This document shows, piece by piece, positions 9,047 through 17,406 of a stretch of DNA of 64,000 nucleotides. The first letter of the stretch is position 1. The number at the start of each line of letters is the position of its first letter. The position numbers were made by a program, and so were the translations under genes. Origin of the DNA: Hyphomicrobiales bacterium (GTDB taxonomy: Bacteria > Pseudomonadota > Alphaproteobacteria > Rhizobiales > Xanthobacteraceae); the NCBI GenBank assembly GCA_017305455.1, contig JAFKKO010000122.1, positions 1 through 64,000 of the forward strand. Direction: 5' to 3'. Below the pieces are notes generated by a model that was not told where the DNA came from, ran no database searches, and saw nothing but the letters and a program-made list of their open reading frames with translations.

Positions 9047-9799
9047 TTATTTGTCCGGTTGATGCTTCTTTCCGAGAAATGCTTCCATCACGGCGGGTGA
9101 ACCCGCCAGTTCGTCCGCACGCCCTTCAAGCTCGATTTTTCCGTGCCCAACGACATAGGCGCGATGCGAGATCGCCAGCGCCTGCGCCGCCAGTTGCTCC
9201 ACCAGCAGGATGGTCTGCCCGGCGGCATTGAGATCTCGCAGCACGCCCATCATCTGCTCGACGATCTTCGGCGCGAGGCCGAGCGACATCTCGTCGATCA
9301 TCAGGAGGTCGGGCTTGGAGACGAGCCCGCGCGCCACCGCGAGCATCTGCTGCTCGCCGCCGGACAGGCTGCCGGCGCGCTGATGCAGCCGCTCCTTGAG
9401 CCGCGGGAACAGATCGAACATGGTGTCGAAGTCGCGCAGCGCCGCCTCGCGATCGCTTTTCCAGCGGCCGTAGGCGCCGAGGATCAAATTGTCCTCGACG
9501 GTCTGGTCCGCGAAAATCAGCCGCCCTTCCGGCACCAGCGCGAGACCGCGATTGACCTTGCGATGGGCGGGGAAATTCGCGGTCTCCTCGCCCTTGAACA
9601 GGACGCTGCCGGCGCGCGGCCGCACGAGGCCACTGACGCCGCGCAGGATCGAGGTCTTGCCGGCACCGTTGTTGCCGATCACCGAGACGAATTCACCACG
9701 CCGCACGACAAGATCGACGCCGCGCACGGCGATCGCCGCACCGTACTGGATTTCGAGGCCGCGCACTTCGAGCAGCACATCGTTCGCGCTTGTGCTCAT
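9047..9799 (-). CDS. livF: Liv-type ABC transporter ATPase, LivF class
   Basis: ATPase of a HAAT-family importer, 250 residues. It has Walker A GNNGAGKTS, the LivF-type Q-loop region with LVPEGRLIF, signature LSGGEQQ, Walker B PDLLMIDEMSLGLAP and the switch His in LLVEQLA context. The ATG at 9799 lies just past the stop of the upstream livMG gene; the TTG at 9805 would overlap it. Confidence 0.93.
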   Translation of the reverse strand: MSTSANDVLLEVRGLEIQYGAAIAVRGVDLVVRRGEFVSVIGNNGAGKTSILRGVSGLVRPRAGSVLFKGEETANFPAHRKVNRGLALVPEGRLIFADQTVEDNLILGAYGRWKSDREAALRDFDTMFDLFPRLKERLHQRAGSLSGGEQQMLAVARGLVSKPDLLMIDEMSLGLAPKIVEQMMGVLRDLNAAGQTILLVEQLAAQALAISHRAYVVGHGKIELEGRADELAGSPAVMEAFLGKKHQPDK

Positions 9800-9801
9800 G
9801 C

Positions 9802-11601
9802 TCAAGCCCCCTCCGCCGCCTGGGCCGCCGGAGCGACGCCAAAATACGCCTCGATCACGCGCGGATCGTTCTGAATGATGGAAGGCTTGTCGCTGGCGAT
9901 AACCACGCCGTAGTCGAGCACGGTGACGCGATCCGCCACCGACATGATGAGATCGACGTGGTGCTCGATCAGCAGCACGGAGATGCCGAGCGAGGCGGTG
10001 CGGCGGATCATGCGGTCGAGCTCGTCGATTTCCTGCGTGGTCAGGCCGGCAGCCGGCTCGTCGAGCAGCAGAAGGCGGGGCGCGGTGGCGAGCGCCCGGG
10101 CAATCTCCAGGCGGCGCTGCATGCCGAACGGCAGGAATCGCGCCTTCTCATTGACGAAATCGGTCAGGCCGACAAAGGCCAGCAGCGCTTCCGCCGCATG
10201 GCGGCATTCGGCTTCCTCCTTGTGGAAACGCCCGGCGCGGAAGGCCGCCTCGAACAGACCGTAGGAGAGCCGCTTCTGGTAACCGACCATCACGTTCTCG
10301 ATCACCGTCAGATCACCGAACAGCTCGGTATTCTGGAAGGTGCGCGCAACGCCGCTGCGGGCGACGAGATGCGGCGGTGAGCCGGCGAGATTGACGCCGT
10401 CGAGCGTGACAACGCCTTCGTTCGGCCGGTAGAAGCCGGTGACGATGTTGACCATGGTCGACTTGCCGGCCCCGTTCGGGCCGATCAAAGCGTGGATCTC
10501 GCCCGGCGCGACCTGCATCGAGGCCTTGTTCAGCGCGGTGAGACCGCCAAAGCGAATGGTCAAGCCTTCGGCGGAGAAGGATGCCGGCGCCCATCCCGCC
10601 TTCGAATCCTTCAGCACCTGCTCGATCTCGCTCTCCGTCACCCGCAGCGGGGCCGGAGCACGCCTGAGGAAACGCGCCGCCAGATGTGTCAGCGTGCCGA
10701 AAATGCCGAGGGGCAGCACAAACATCACCAGCGCCAGCAACAGGCCATAGGCAAACTGCTGCCAGTACTGAAGCTGCTGCAGATATTCGGGCAGATAGGT
10801 CAGGATCAACGCGCCAAGCAGCGCGCCGACGGTGGTCCCTGCCCCGCCCAGCACCACCATCAGCAGGAAGCGGATGGAGTCGTTGAAGGTGAAGCTGTCC
10901 GGCGAGATGTAAAGATTGAGGAAGGCGTAGAGCACGCCGGCCAGACCCGCCGTCGCGGCCGCGATGACGAAAGCGAGCGTGCGCACGCCGGTGGCGTTGA
11001 GGCCCACGCCCCGCGCCGCGGTCTCGCTCTGCGCCACCGCCAGCATGGCGCGGCCGTAGCGCGACTGCTTGATGTTGTGGGTCACGACCACGACAAGGAA
11101 CAGGAGCGAGGCGAGCACGCCATAATAACGGAAGCCATCGAGCGGCCAGCCGAACAGCGTCGGCTTGGGAATGCTGCTGATGCCGGTGGTGCCGCCGGTG
11201 AGATGATCCCACTCGATGATGACGTTCTCGACGATCAGGCCGAAGGCGATGGTGATGACGGCGAGATAGACGCCGCGCACCCGCACCGTGGGATAGGCCA
11301 GCAGCGCGCCGAACGCGCCGGCCACCACCGTTCCGGCGATCGCCGCGAAGACGAAATCGAGCCCGAGACGGCTGGCCAGGATCGCGCCGGTATAGGCGCC
11401 GAGCGCGAACAATCCGGCCTGGCCGAGCGAGATCAGACCCGCGAGACCGACGAGCACGTTGAGGCCGAGCGCCACGATCGCATAGATCGTGAACAGCATG
11501 AACAGCCGCAGCGAGTATTCGTTCTCCGCCGTGAACGGCAGAACAGCCAGGAAGATCGCCAGCGCAGCGAAGGCGAAAGGTGTGAGCAGACGCCGGGTCA
11601 T
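9802..11601 (-). CDS. LivM-LivG fusion: ABC permease joined to ATPase
   Basis: A 599-residue fusion. Residues ~1-310 form the LivM permease (NVLVGLAGLISLGQAGLFALGAYTGAI, then the YRWG-like loop and FLLMVVLGGAGTTVGALLGA), followed by a linker with ESEIEQVLKD. Residues ~345-599 form the LivG ATPase: IRFGGLTALNKASM, Walker A GPNGAGKST, FQNTELF, the signature region in FLPFGMQRRLEIARALA, and Walker B LLLLDEPAAGLT. Such fusions are known in bradyrhizobia. Its start overlaps the livH stop as ATGA, indicating translational coupling. Confidence 0.93.
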   Translation of the reverse strand: MTRRLLTPFAFAALAIFLAVLPFTAENEYSLRLFMLFTIYAIVALGLNVLVGLAGLISLGQAGLFALGAYTGAILASRLGLDFVFAAIAGTVVAGAFGALLAYPTVRVRGVYLAVITIAFGLIVENVIIEWDHLTGGTTGISSIPKPTLFGWPLDGFRYYGVLASLLFLVVVVTHNIKQSRYGRAMLAVAQSETAARGVGLNATGVRTLAFVIAAATAGLAGVLYAFLNLYISPDSFTFNDSIRFLLMVVLGGAGTTVGALLGALILTYLPEYLQQLQYWQQFAYGLLLALVMFVLPLGIFGTLTHLAARFLRRAPAPLRVTESEIEQVLKDSKAGWAPASFSAEGLTIRFGGLTALNKASMQVAPGEIHALIGPNGAGKSTMVNIVTGFYRPNEGVVTLDGVNLAGSPPHLVARSGVARTFQNTELFGDLTVIENVMVGYQKRLSYGLFEAAFRAGRFHKEEAECRHAAEALLAFVGLTDFVNEKARFLPFGMQRRLEIARALATAPRLLLLDEPAAGLTTQEIDELDRMIRRTASLGISVLLIEHHVDLIMSVADRVTVLDYGVVIASDKPSIIQNDPRVIEAYFGVAPAAQAAEGA

Positions 11602-12473
11602 ACCTTGAACACCTCGCGCTTGCCGAACAGCCCTTGCGGGAAGACGAGGAGGACGAGAATGGTGAGACCGAAGCCGACGATCTCGCGCGCCGCGGTGGAA
11701 ATATAGCCCTCAACGAATTTCTCGACGACGCCGAAACCAAGACCGGCGATGACCACGCCGGGCGCGCTGGTGATGCCGCCAATGATGGCGACGGCAAAGC
11801 CCTTGAGGCCGAGCGTCAGACCCATCGACGCGGAAGCCTGGGTGATTGGCGCGATCAGGATGCCGGCGGCGCCGCCCAGTGCAGCGGCGAGACCGAAGGA
11901 GAATCCGAACATCCAGTTGACGTTGATGCCCATCAGCGAAGCGGCGTTGCGGTCAAACGACACCGCCTGCATCGCGCGGCCGATCAGCGTGTGGCGCTGC
12001 ATCCAGCCGAGGCCGAGCATCGCAACCAATGCGACGACGGGAATGACGAGTTCCTGCGGATAGACGCCGGCCCCCATCACCGAGATCGCCTTCTCCACGC
12101 CCGGCGAAGGCAGTGCGCGCGAGAAGCCGCCGAATTCCATCGTCACCAGCGCCTGCAGCATGATGCCGATGGCGATGGTGGTCAGCATCCAGCCGATCGA
12201 ACTCGTGGTCTTGGCGAACGGCCGCACGGCGAAACGCTCGAGCAGAATGCCGAACAGACACGACACCGCGACGGCGCCAGCGATGGCGAGCGGCAACGGG
12301 ACGCCCTGATCGATCGCCATGATGGTCAGCACCGCGCCGAGCATGAGCGTGTCGCCGTGGGCGAAGTTCACCGCCTTCGCCGCCGACCACATGATGTGAA
12401 AGCCGAGCGCGACGAGGGCATAGCAGCCTCCGATCGCAAGTCCCGACAAAGTGTACTGGATAATCGATTGCAT
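11598..12473 (-). CDS. livH: Liv-type ABC permease, LivH class
   Basis: Inner-membrane permease of 291 residues with the family stretches GLAIGGCYALVALGFHIMWSAAKAVNFAHGD near the N-terminus and GFAVAIIGGITSAPGVVIAGLGFGVVE near the C-terminus. The ATG at 12473 gives the usual N-terminus; a GTG 18 nt upstream is also open. It is separated from the binding-protein gene by a GC-rich hairpin and overlaps livMG by 4 nt. Confidence 0.92.
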   Translation of the reverse strand: MQSIIQYTLSGLAIGGCYALVALGFHIMWSAAKAVNFAHGDTLMLGAVLTIMAIDQGVPLPLAIAGAVAVSCLFGILLERFAVRPFAKTTSSIGWMLTTIAIGIMLQALVTMEFGGFSRALPSPGVEKAISVMGAGVYPQELVIPVVALVAMLGLGWMQRHTLIGRAMQAVSFDRNAASLMGINVNWMFGFSFGLAAALGGAAGILIAPITQASASMGLTLGLKGFAVAIIGGITSAPGVVIAGLGFGVVEKFVEGYISTAAREIVGFGLTILVLLVFPQGLFGKREVFKV

Positions 12474-12545
12474 CTGATCCACCGCGCGCACGGTCGTTTC
12501 CGCAGGAAGCCGCGCCGGCTTTCACGGGAACGTCCGGAGTGGGAG

Positions 12546-12569
12546 ACCGCCCGCAACGCGGCGGGCGGT
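12546..12569 (-). other. Intercistronic hairpin between binding-protein and permease genes
   Basis: A perfect 9-bp stem ACCGCCCGC / GCGGGCGGT with a 6-nt loop and no T-tract. Its place directly after the binding-protein gene is typical of stems that protect the abundant upstream mRNA and lower permease expression. That role is inferred from position. Confidence 0.5.
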
Positions 12570-12580
12570 CAGGTTCTGGA

Positions 12581-13774
12581 TTAGTTGGTCTTGCCGTAGC
12601 TGGTCTGATTGATCGGCAGCAGCTTGCCGTCCGACCACACCGTCAGCTTGTAGTACTGCGGCAGGATGGCGTCCTGGCGCTCCGGATTCGAGGCATCGAA
12701 CGCCGGATCGTACTTTGCGACCAGGCCGTCATGCTTCACGGTGTAGAGCGCGTCGTGCACCTTCTTCCAGTCGTAGGAGCCGGCCTTCTCGATCGCCTTG
12801 GCGAGGATGTAGACCGCGTCATAGGAGTTCGCGGTCGCCGAGCCCATCTTCAGCTCGGACGGATCCTTCAGGTTGAACTTCTTCTTGATCTTCTCCCACA
12901 CCGCCTTGGTGCGCGGATCCATCTCGCCCATCCAGGTGAAGGTCTGCATCACCCGCACGCCGTTGGCGAGCGGACCGGCGAGATCACCGAGATTGCCGGC
13001 AATGCCCCAGGCACCGAAGATGGTCGGCTTGTAGCCGATCTTGTCGAAGCTGCGGACGATCTGGTTGCCCTCGCGGTCAAGCGCGAAGGTGACGACAGCA
13101 TCGGCGCCGGAATCGCGGATGCGGATCGCCTGGGCCGTCATGTCCTGATCGTTCCAGTTGAAGGTCTCGATCGCTGCAACCGTCTTGCCCTTGGCTTCCA
13201 TGGCCGCCTTGAAGTCGGGCAGCGCGCCGTTACCCCATCCCGTATTTTCATACATGATGGCGACCTTGCCGTTCTTGGAGACCTTGAGCGCCTCGGTGGC
13301 CAGGAACTGCGCGACCCATTTATCCTTGGCCGACACCCGGAACATGTAGTTCGGCGAACCGCCATTCTCGACGATCTTGGTGCCGGCACCGGTGGTGCCG
13401 ATCCACGGAATGCCGATTTCGTTCACCGGGCCGACCTGGGCGAGACCGACGGTCGAGTGATAGCCGCCGAAGATGGCGATGCACTTGTCCGACAGCGCGA
13501 TACGGCGGACGTTGTCCACGCCGCGCGGCGGGGCGCCGGCATCGTCATACTGAATGAGCTTGAGCTTCTGGCCGAGCACGCCGCCGGCTTCGTTGATTTC
13601 ATCGATCGCGACTTCCGCGCCGTATTTCACCGCGGTGCCGCCGAAAGAGGCCGGACCGGTCAGCGGGGCGCTGTTGCCGATGCAGGGCTTCAGATCGGCT
13701 GCAACTGCCGGGGCGGCCATGAAAGTGACGGCACCCGCAACGAGAAGTGATTTAGACCATTTCAAATGGGTCAT
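12581..13774 (-). CDS. Periplasmic substrate-binding protein of Liv-type ABC transporter
   Basis: Exported type I binding protein of 397 residues. A Sec signal (KSLLVAGAVTFMAAPAVAA) precedes the mature N-terminus DLKPCIGNSAPLTGPASFGG. The sequence continues with the family's EVAIDEINEAGGVLGQKL and PWIGTTGAGT. It is the first gene of the operon livK-livH-livMG-livF-cyclase-amidase and confers substrate specificity, which cannot be read from sequence. The start at 13774 follows AGGAG; an upstream in-frame ATG at 13789 lies before that ribosome site and is less likely. Confidence 0.92.
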   Translation of the reverse strand: MTHLKWSKSLLVAGAVTFMAAPAVAADLKPCIGNSAPLTGPASFGGTAVKYGAEVAIDEINEAGGVLGQKLKLIQYDDAGAPPRGVDNVRRIALSDKCIAIFGGYHSTVGLAQVGPVNEIGIPWIGTTGAGTKIVENGGSPNYMFRVSAKDKWVAQFLATEALKVSKNGKVAIMYENTGWGNGALPDFKAAMEAKGKTVAAIETFNWNDQDMTAQAIRIRDSGADAVVTFALDREGNQIVRSFDKIGYKPTIFGAWGIAGNLGDLAGPLANGVRVMQTFTWMGEMDPRTKAVWEKIKKKFNLKDPSELKMGSATANSYDAVYILAKAIEKAGSYDWKKVHDALYTVKHDGLVAKYDPAFDASNPERQDAILPQYYKLTVWSDGKLLPINQTSYGKTN

Positions 13775-13876
13775 TGATGTCTCCTCCATCGGCTCGTCCG
13801 TGAAACGTCGTCGAGCCGTTGCCGCGGATAGAAGACCAAGGCAGCGACCAGCACAAAGATGAAATCATTATCCTAG

Positions 13877-13895
13877 CTATAGGCAACACCTATAG
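13877..13895. promoter_or_regulatory. Inverted repeat, candidate LysR operator for the liv/amidase operon
   Basis: Perfect palindrome CTATAGG-caaca-CCTATAG in the 327-bp divergent region between the binding-protein gene and the LysR regulator. It contains the T-N11-A signature expected of LysR-family sites and sits about 103 bp upstream of the binding-protein start. Nothing else recognisable lies in this interval. Confidence 0.6.
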
Positions 13896-14101
13896 TATTG
13901 TGCATCTGCTCAATGATCAGGCCAAAAGCCCGCAAAATCAGCAGGTCAACTGGTATACGTAAAGACTTGAGGTGTGACGTTTTGGGGCTCGTTGCGTTGC
14001 TGCGGTGCGTGATATAGCCGCGACCACGAGCTACCGGAGGCAGGCGACGGAAACAAAACCTCGCTCTTTCCGCGTCGGAGCGGAAGTCAGGGAGTGCGGC
14101 C

Positions 14102-15028
14102 ATGGACCTGAGACAGTTGCGATCGCTGGTCTACATCGCCGATTCCGGCAGCCTGTCGCGCGCCGCCGAAATCCTGCGCACCTCGCAGCCCTCCCTCAGC
14201 CAGCAGATCAAGGATCTCGAAGCCGAGCTCGGCATCGAACTGTTCCATCGCCATGCCCGCGGCGTCCTCCTGACAGAGACGGGACATACGCTCTATGTGC
14301 ACGCCCGCTCGATCCTCAAGGATGTGGCCTTCGCCAAGGAAACGGTCATCACGCAGTCGCGCAATCCGAGTGGAAGGGTGTCAGTCGGTTTCCCCACGTC
14401 GGCATGTCGCGGACTTTCGGCCGCTCTGGTCGAGAAGGTGAAAGAAAAATATCCCAGCATCTCGATCCATCTGATCGAGGCAATGACCGGCACGCTCGAC
14501 GAATGGATGCAGACCTCGCGGCTCGATATCGCGCTACTGTACGATCCGCGGGTGTTCGCGAATATTTCGCTGTATCCCGTCGGGATCGAGGATCTGATGC
14601 TGGTGGCCGACAGCAAAAACCAGATCCTGCATCGCAATTCGATCGGCTTCGTCGAACTGGAGGCCATTCCAGTCGTTCTGCCCGGAAAACAGCACGTCCT
14701 GCGCAACTACATCGAGCACCTCGCTACCCGCAACGGCATCACGCCTCGCGTGATCATCGAAAGCGATTCCTTCAACGCGATCGTCGAACTGGTGAAGTCC
14801 GGCTACATGACCATCATGCCGCATTTCGCCATGTTGCAGGAGATCAATGCCGGCCTGTTCGGCGCCGTTCCTATCATGGACCCGACTCCGAACTGGCGCT
14901 TCTCGGTGGTGGTGTCGCAGCGAACCATCAACATGATGTCCACCAACGCGGTGGCGGCAATCCTGATCGAGCTGATGCGCGACATGATCGACAACGGAAC
15001 GTGGAAGGCGCGTGCGCTCTCCGACTGA
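14102..15028 (+). CDS. LysR-family transcriptional regulator
   Basis: Regulator of 308 residues with a standard N-terminal helix-turn-helix (MDLRQLRSLVYIADSGSLSRAAEILRTSQPSLSQQIKDLEAELGIELFHR) and a C-terminal periplasmic-binding-like effector domain. The IADSGSLSRAAE... and GRVSVGFPTSACRGLSAALVEKVK pattern resembles the NAC/CbbR-like branch that senses small metabolites. It is transcribed away from the first liv/amidase operon and probably controls it through the CTATAGG palindrome. It converges with ccoS, only 8 bp away. Confidence 0.92.
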   Translation: MDLRQLRSLVYIADSGSLSRAAEILRTSQPSLSQQIKDLEAELGIELFHRHARGVLLTETGHTLYVHARSILKDVAFAKETVITQSRNPSGRVSVGFPTSACRGLSAALVEKVKEKYPSISIHLIEAMTGTLDEWMQTSRLDIALLYDPRVFANISLYPVGIEDLMLVADSKNQILHRNSIGFVELEAIPVVLPGKQHVLRNYIEHLATRNGITPRVIIESDSFNAIVELVKSGYMTIMPHFAMLQEINAGLFGAVPIMDPTPNWRFSVVVSQRTINMMSTNAVAAILIELMRDMIDNGTWKARALSD

Positions 15029-15036
15029 TTCATCGA

Positions 15037-15201
15037 TCAACGATGGCTGGGTGGCCCGTCGGAATCGCGGTCGATGAGAATCCGCGCGCTTGCGCCGTCC
15101 AGATCGTCGTATTGACCGTTTTTCAACGCCCAGAGAAAAGCGGCAAGACTGCCAAGGCCGAACAGCAGAGCCACCGGGATCAGATAGACGAGAGCGGTCA
15201 T
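15037..15201 (-). CDS. ccoS: CcoS/FixS, cbb3 oxidase maturation protein (54 aa)
   Basis: Short single-helix protein reading MTALVYLIPVALLFG... followed by FLWALKNGQYDDLDGASARIL; the NGQYDDLxxxxxRIL stretch is diagnostic of CcoS. It is required for heme/copper insertion into cbb3 oxidase in other bacteria. It lies only 36 bp after ccoH, where ccoI/fixI would normally intervene. It ends ...GPPSHR with TGA at 15037. Confidence 0.93.
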   Translation of the reverse strand: MTALVYLIPVALLFGLGSLAAFLWALKNGQYDDLDGASARILIDRDSDGPPSHR

Positions 15202-15241
15202 GCGGCGCGCCCTAATCCCGCGCGCGGGAGCACGGACTCAT
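15199..15241 (-). pseudogene. Junction where ccoI/fixI would be expected (possible deletion scar)
   Basis: Between ccoH and ccoS one expects a ~2.2-kb copper P1B-ATPase gene. Here an ATG overlaps the ccoH stop (ATGA) and opens a 9-codon frame ending in TAG. A second frame running into ccoS reads ...RAGLGRAA and stops with TGA overlapping the ccoS start (ATGA). These look like the first and last codons of a lost gene joined at GCGCGCGG. That reading is inference; an ancestral absence of fixI at this site cannot be excluded. Confidence 0.45.
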
Positions 15242-15732
15242 TGGATGGCTCCGTTGCGAAGGGTCAGCCGCCGCGTGTCGCGATAGGGATGAGCGAGGCC
15301 GGCCTCGACATGGACCTCGACGATCCACATGCCGTCGCGCAATGCGACGGGCGCGGCAAGCGAGCCGTCCGGCTGGGCGATCAAAGCCACCTCCTGATCT
15401 TCCGAGGCATAAGCCGGCCGGCGGAAGTTCGCCGTTGCGCGCCTGGCGGCGACCATGTTGCCGACCTTGTCGGTCAGGCGGTAACTGACCTTGCCGCCGG
15501 CGATGGCGAGCTCGGACTTCCAACCCAGCGCGGCCTGGGCGCGGCCCTCCGCCGCCTTCTCGTTGAAGTGCTGACTCGCCACATAGATGTTTTCGACGAC
15601 AAAACCGGTCCAGCTCGAACGGGCGAAAAAAGCCATTGTCAAATTCACGGCAATCACCACCGAGAAGAAGCTCGCCATGATGACGAAGACGTGCCAGCCC
15701 GTCAGTTCGCGATTACGGTCCGTTGCGTTCAT
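15238..15732 (-). CDS. ccoH: CcoH/FixH, cbb3 oxidase assembly protein
   Basis: Single-pass membrane assembly factor of 164 residues. It begins RELTGWHVFVIMASFFSVVIAVNLTMAFFARSSWTGFVVENIYVASQHFN, the FixH signature (GWHV... N...A...WxG.VV.N.Y.AsQ.FN), followed by a periplasmic beta-domain. It acts with CcoG in building the Cu-containing subunit CcoN. It overlaps ccoG by 4 nt (ATGA), so translation is coupled. Confidence 0.94.
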   Translation of the reverse strand: MNATDRNRELTGWHVFVIMASFFSVVIAVNLTMAFFARSSWTGFVVENIYVASQHFNEKAAEGRAQAALGWKSELAIAGGKVSYRLTDKVGNMVAARRATANFRRPAYASEDQEVALIAQPDGSLAAPVALRDGMWIVEVHVEAGLAHPYRDTRRLTLRNGAIQ

Positions 15733-17288
15733 TTTTTCACTCCCGGCGCATCGAATATGGCTTCGTAGCGATCGCTTTCAAAGCTCGACTTGTCCTCGAC
15801 CACGAACCTGAAATGCTGCGTGGGGCCGGCGACATTCTCGCGCGGCTGGCGCACATAGACCTTGAGCGTCTTCAGCCTGTCAGGCTCCACCTCGACGGCG
15901 AAGCTGCGAGCCGCGGCGTGATCCATGCCGACGGCACTCATCTCCGCGCCTTCCAGACCCTGCATGGTCACGATGATGGTGCGCGGCTCGGGGATCATGT
16001 TGAGGAGCTTGATGGTATAGCCGTTGCGGATCGAGCCGTCCGACAGGACCACGAATTGCGGATTGCGGTCCGCCAGCACGTTCACCTGGAGCCGGTCGCG
16101 CGTGAGCAGCGCGAAAAGAAGGCCAAGCCCGACCAGCGACCATGCCGCGAAATAGATCAGAGTGCGCGACCTCAGCAGCTTGCGCACATGGAAGGTGGCA
16201 ATGCTGTCCGACAGCTTGCCGTTGGCGTCATGCACCCTGCCCGGATCGATGGCGCATGTGCCACTGAGCGTCGCCAGCGCCATGTTGGAATCGTATTCCG
16301 CAAGCGTCGCGTAGGCGATCAGCCCCCGCGGCTTGCCGATCTTGTCCATGACGTTGTCGCAGGCGTCGATGCACAGCGCGCAGGTGATGCATTCAAGCTG
16401 CTGTCCGTCGCGAATGTCGATGCCCATGGGGCAGACCGCGACACAGGCATTGCAATCGACGCAGTCGCCTGCCGCCTGTCCCTCGGCGGCGGCTTTCTTG
16501 GTGTGGCGCGTGCGCGGCTCGCCGCGCCAGTCGTTGTAGGTGACGGTCAGCGAATTCTCGTCGAGCATCGCCGCCTGAATGCGCGGCCAGGGGCACATAT
16601 AGGTGCAGACCTGCTCGCGCATCAGCCCGCCGAAAATGTAGGTGGTGCCGGTCAGGATCGCGATCGTGATGTAGGCGACCGGCGCGGCCTGGCCGGTCAC
16701 CAGATCGCGCAGCAAGGTCGGCGCGTCGGCAAAATAGAAAATCCACGCGCCGCCTGTCGCCACCGCGATGACCAGCCAGATCGCGTGCTTGGAAATCCTT
16801 CTGATCAGCTTGTTCGCCGACCAGGGCGAGCCCTCGAACTTGATGCGCGCATTGCGGTCGCCCTCGATCGCGCGTTCCACCACGAGGAAAAGATCGACCC
16901 ATACGGTCTGAGGACAGGTGTAGCCGCACCACGCGCGCCCGATCGTCGATGTCAGCAGGAACAGCCCGAACCCCGCCATGATCAGCAGACCGGCGACGAA
17001 GTACAGCTCCTGCGGCCAGATTTCGATCGGGAAGAAATAGAACCGCCGGTTGGCGAGATCGACCAGCACAGCCTGATCGGGCGCATAAGGGCCGCGATTC
17101 CAACGCAGCCATGGCGTCAGATAATAGATGCCGAGCGTGATCAGCATCACGATCCACTTGAAACGGCGGAATCGGCCCTCGACCTTTTTAGGGAAAATTT
17201 TCTTGCGCGGCGCGTAGAGCGGCTGGCGTATCCGCGCCGAATTCACCGCTGTTGCATCAAACGTCTCGATGTCCGACGTTTCGAGCAT
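15729..17288 (-). CDS. ccoG: CcoG/FixG, cbb3 oxidase accessory iron-sulfur protein
   Basis: Polytopic membrane protein of 519 residues. It carries WCGYTCPQTVWVDLF and REQVCTYMCPWPRIQAAM membrane-proximal Cys motifs, then two ferredoxin-type clusters (CVDCNACVAVCPMGIDIR and CITCALCIDACDNVM) and a C-terminal Ig-like periplasmic domain. CcoG is a cupric reductase supplying Cu(I) during cbb3 assembly. The start follows GGAGG. A 118-bp gap with a strong stem separates it from ccoP. Confidence 0.96.
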   Translation of the reverse strand: MLETSDIETFDATAVNSARIRQPLYAPRKKIFPKKVEGRFRRFKWIVMLITLGIYYLTPWLRWNRGPYAPDQAVLVDLANRRFYFFPIEIWPQELYFVAGLLIMAGFGLFLLTSTIGRAWCGYTCPQTVWVDLFLVVERAIEGDRNARIKFEGSPWSANKLIRRISKHAIWLVIAVATGGAWIFYFADAPTLLRDLVTGQAAPVAYITIAILTGTTYIFGGLMREQVCTYMCPWPRIQAAMLDENSLTVTYNDWRGEPRTRHTKKAAAEGQAAGDCVDCNACVAVCPMGIDIRDGQQLECITCALCIDACDNVMDKIGKPRGLIAYATLAEYDSNMALATLSGTCAIDPGRVHDANGKLSDSIATFHVRKLLRSRTLIYFAAWSLVGLGLLFALLTRDRLQVNVLADRNPQFVVLSDGSIRNGYTIKLLNMIPEPRTIIVTMQGLEGAEMSAVGMDHAAARSFAVEVEPDRLKTLKVYVRQPRENVAGPTQHFRFVVEDKSSFESDRYEAIFDAPGVKK

Positions 17289-17345
17289 ATCCGTGGCCTC
17301 CTACCGGCGCTCCCTTTGAAGCGCCGGCCATTCTTCATATGTGGA

Positions 17346-17379
17346 CGCCCGGCGTGAGCGAATCCTCACGCTGCGGGCG
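17346..17379 (-). other. Strong hairpin between ccoP and ccoG
   Basis: Two-part stem CGCCCG-GCGTGAG / CTCACGC-tg-CGGGCG around a 6-nt loop, with no T-tract. It lies between the structural operon (ccoNOQP) and the assembly genes. It probably causes partial termination or mRNA processing so that oxidase subunits outnumber assembly factors (inference). Confidence 0.5.
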
Positions 17380-17406
17380 CCCGCACGCCAAATAAATGCA
17401 GCCCTC

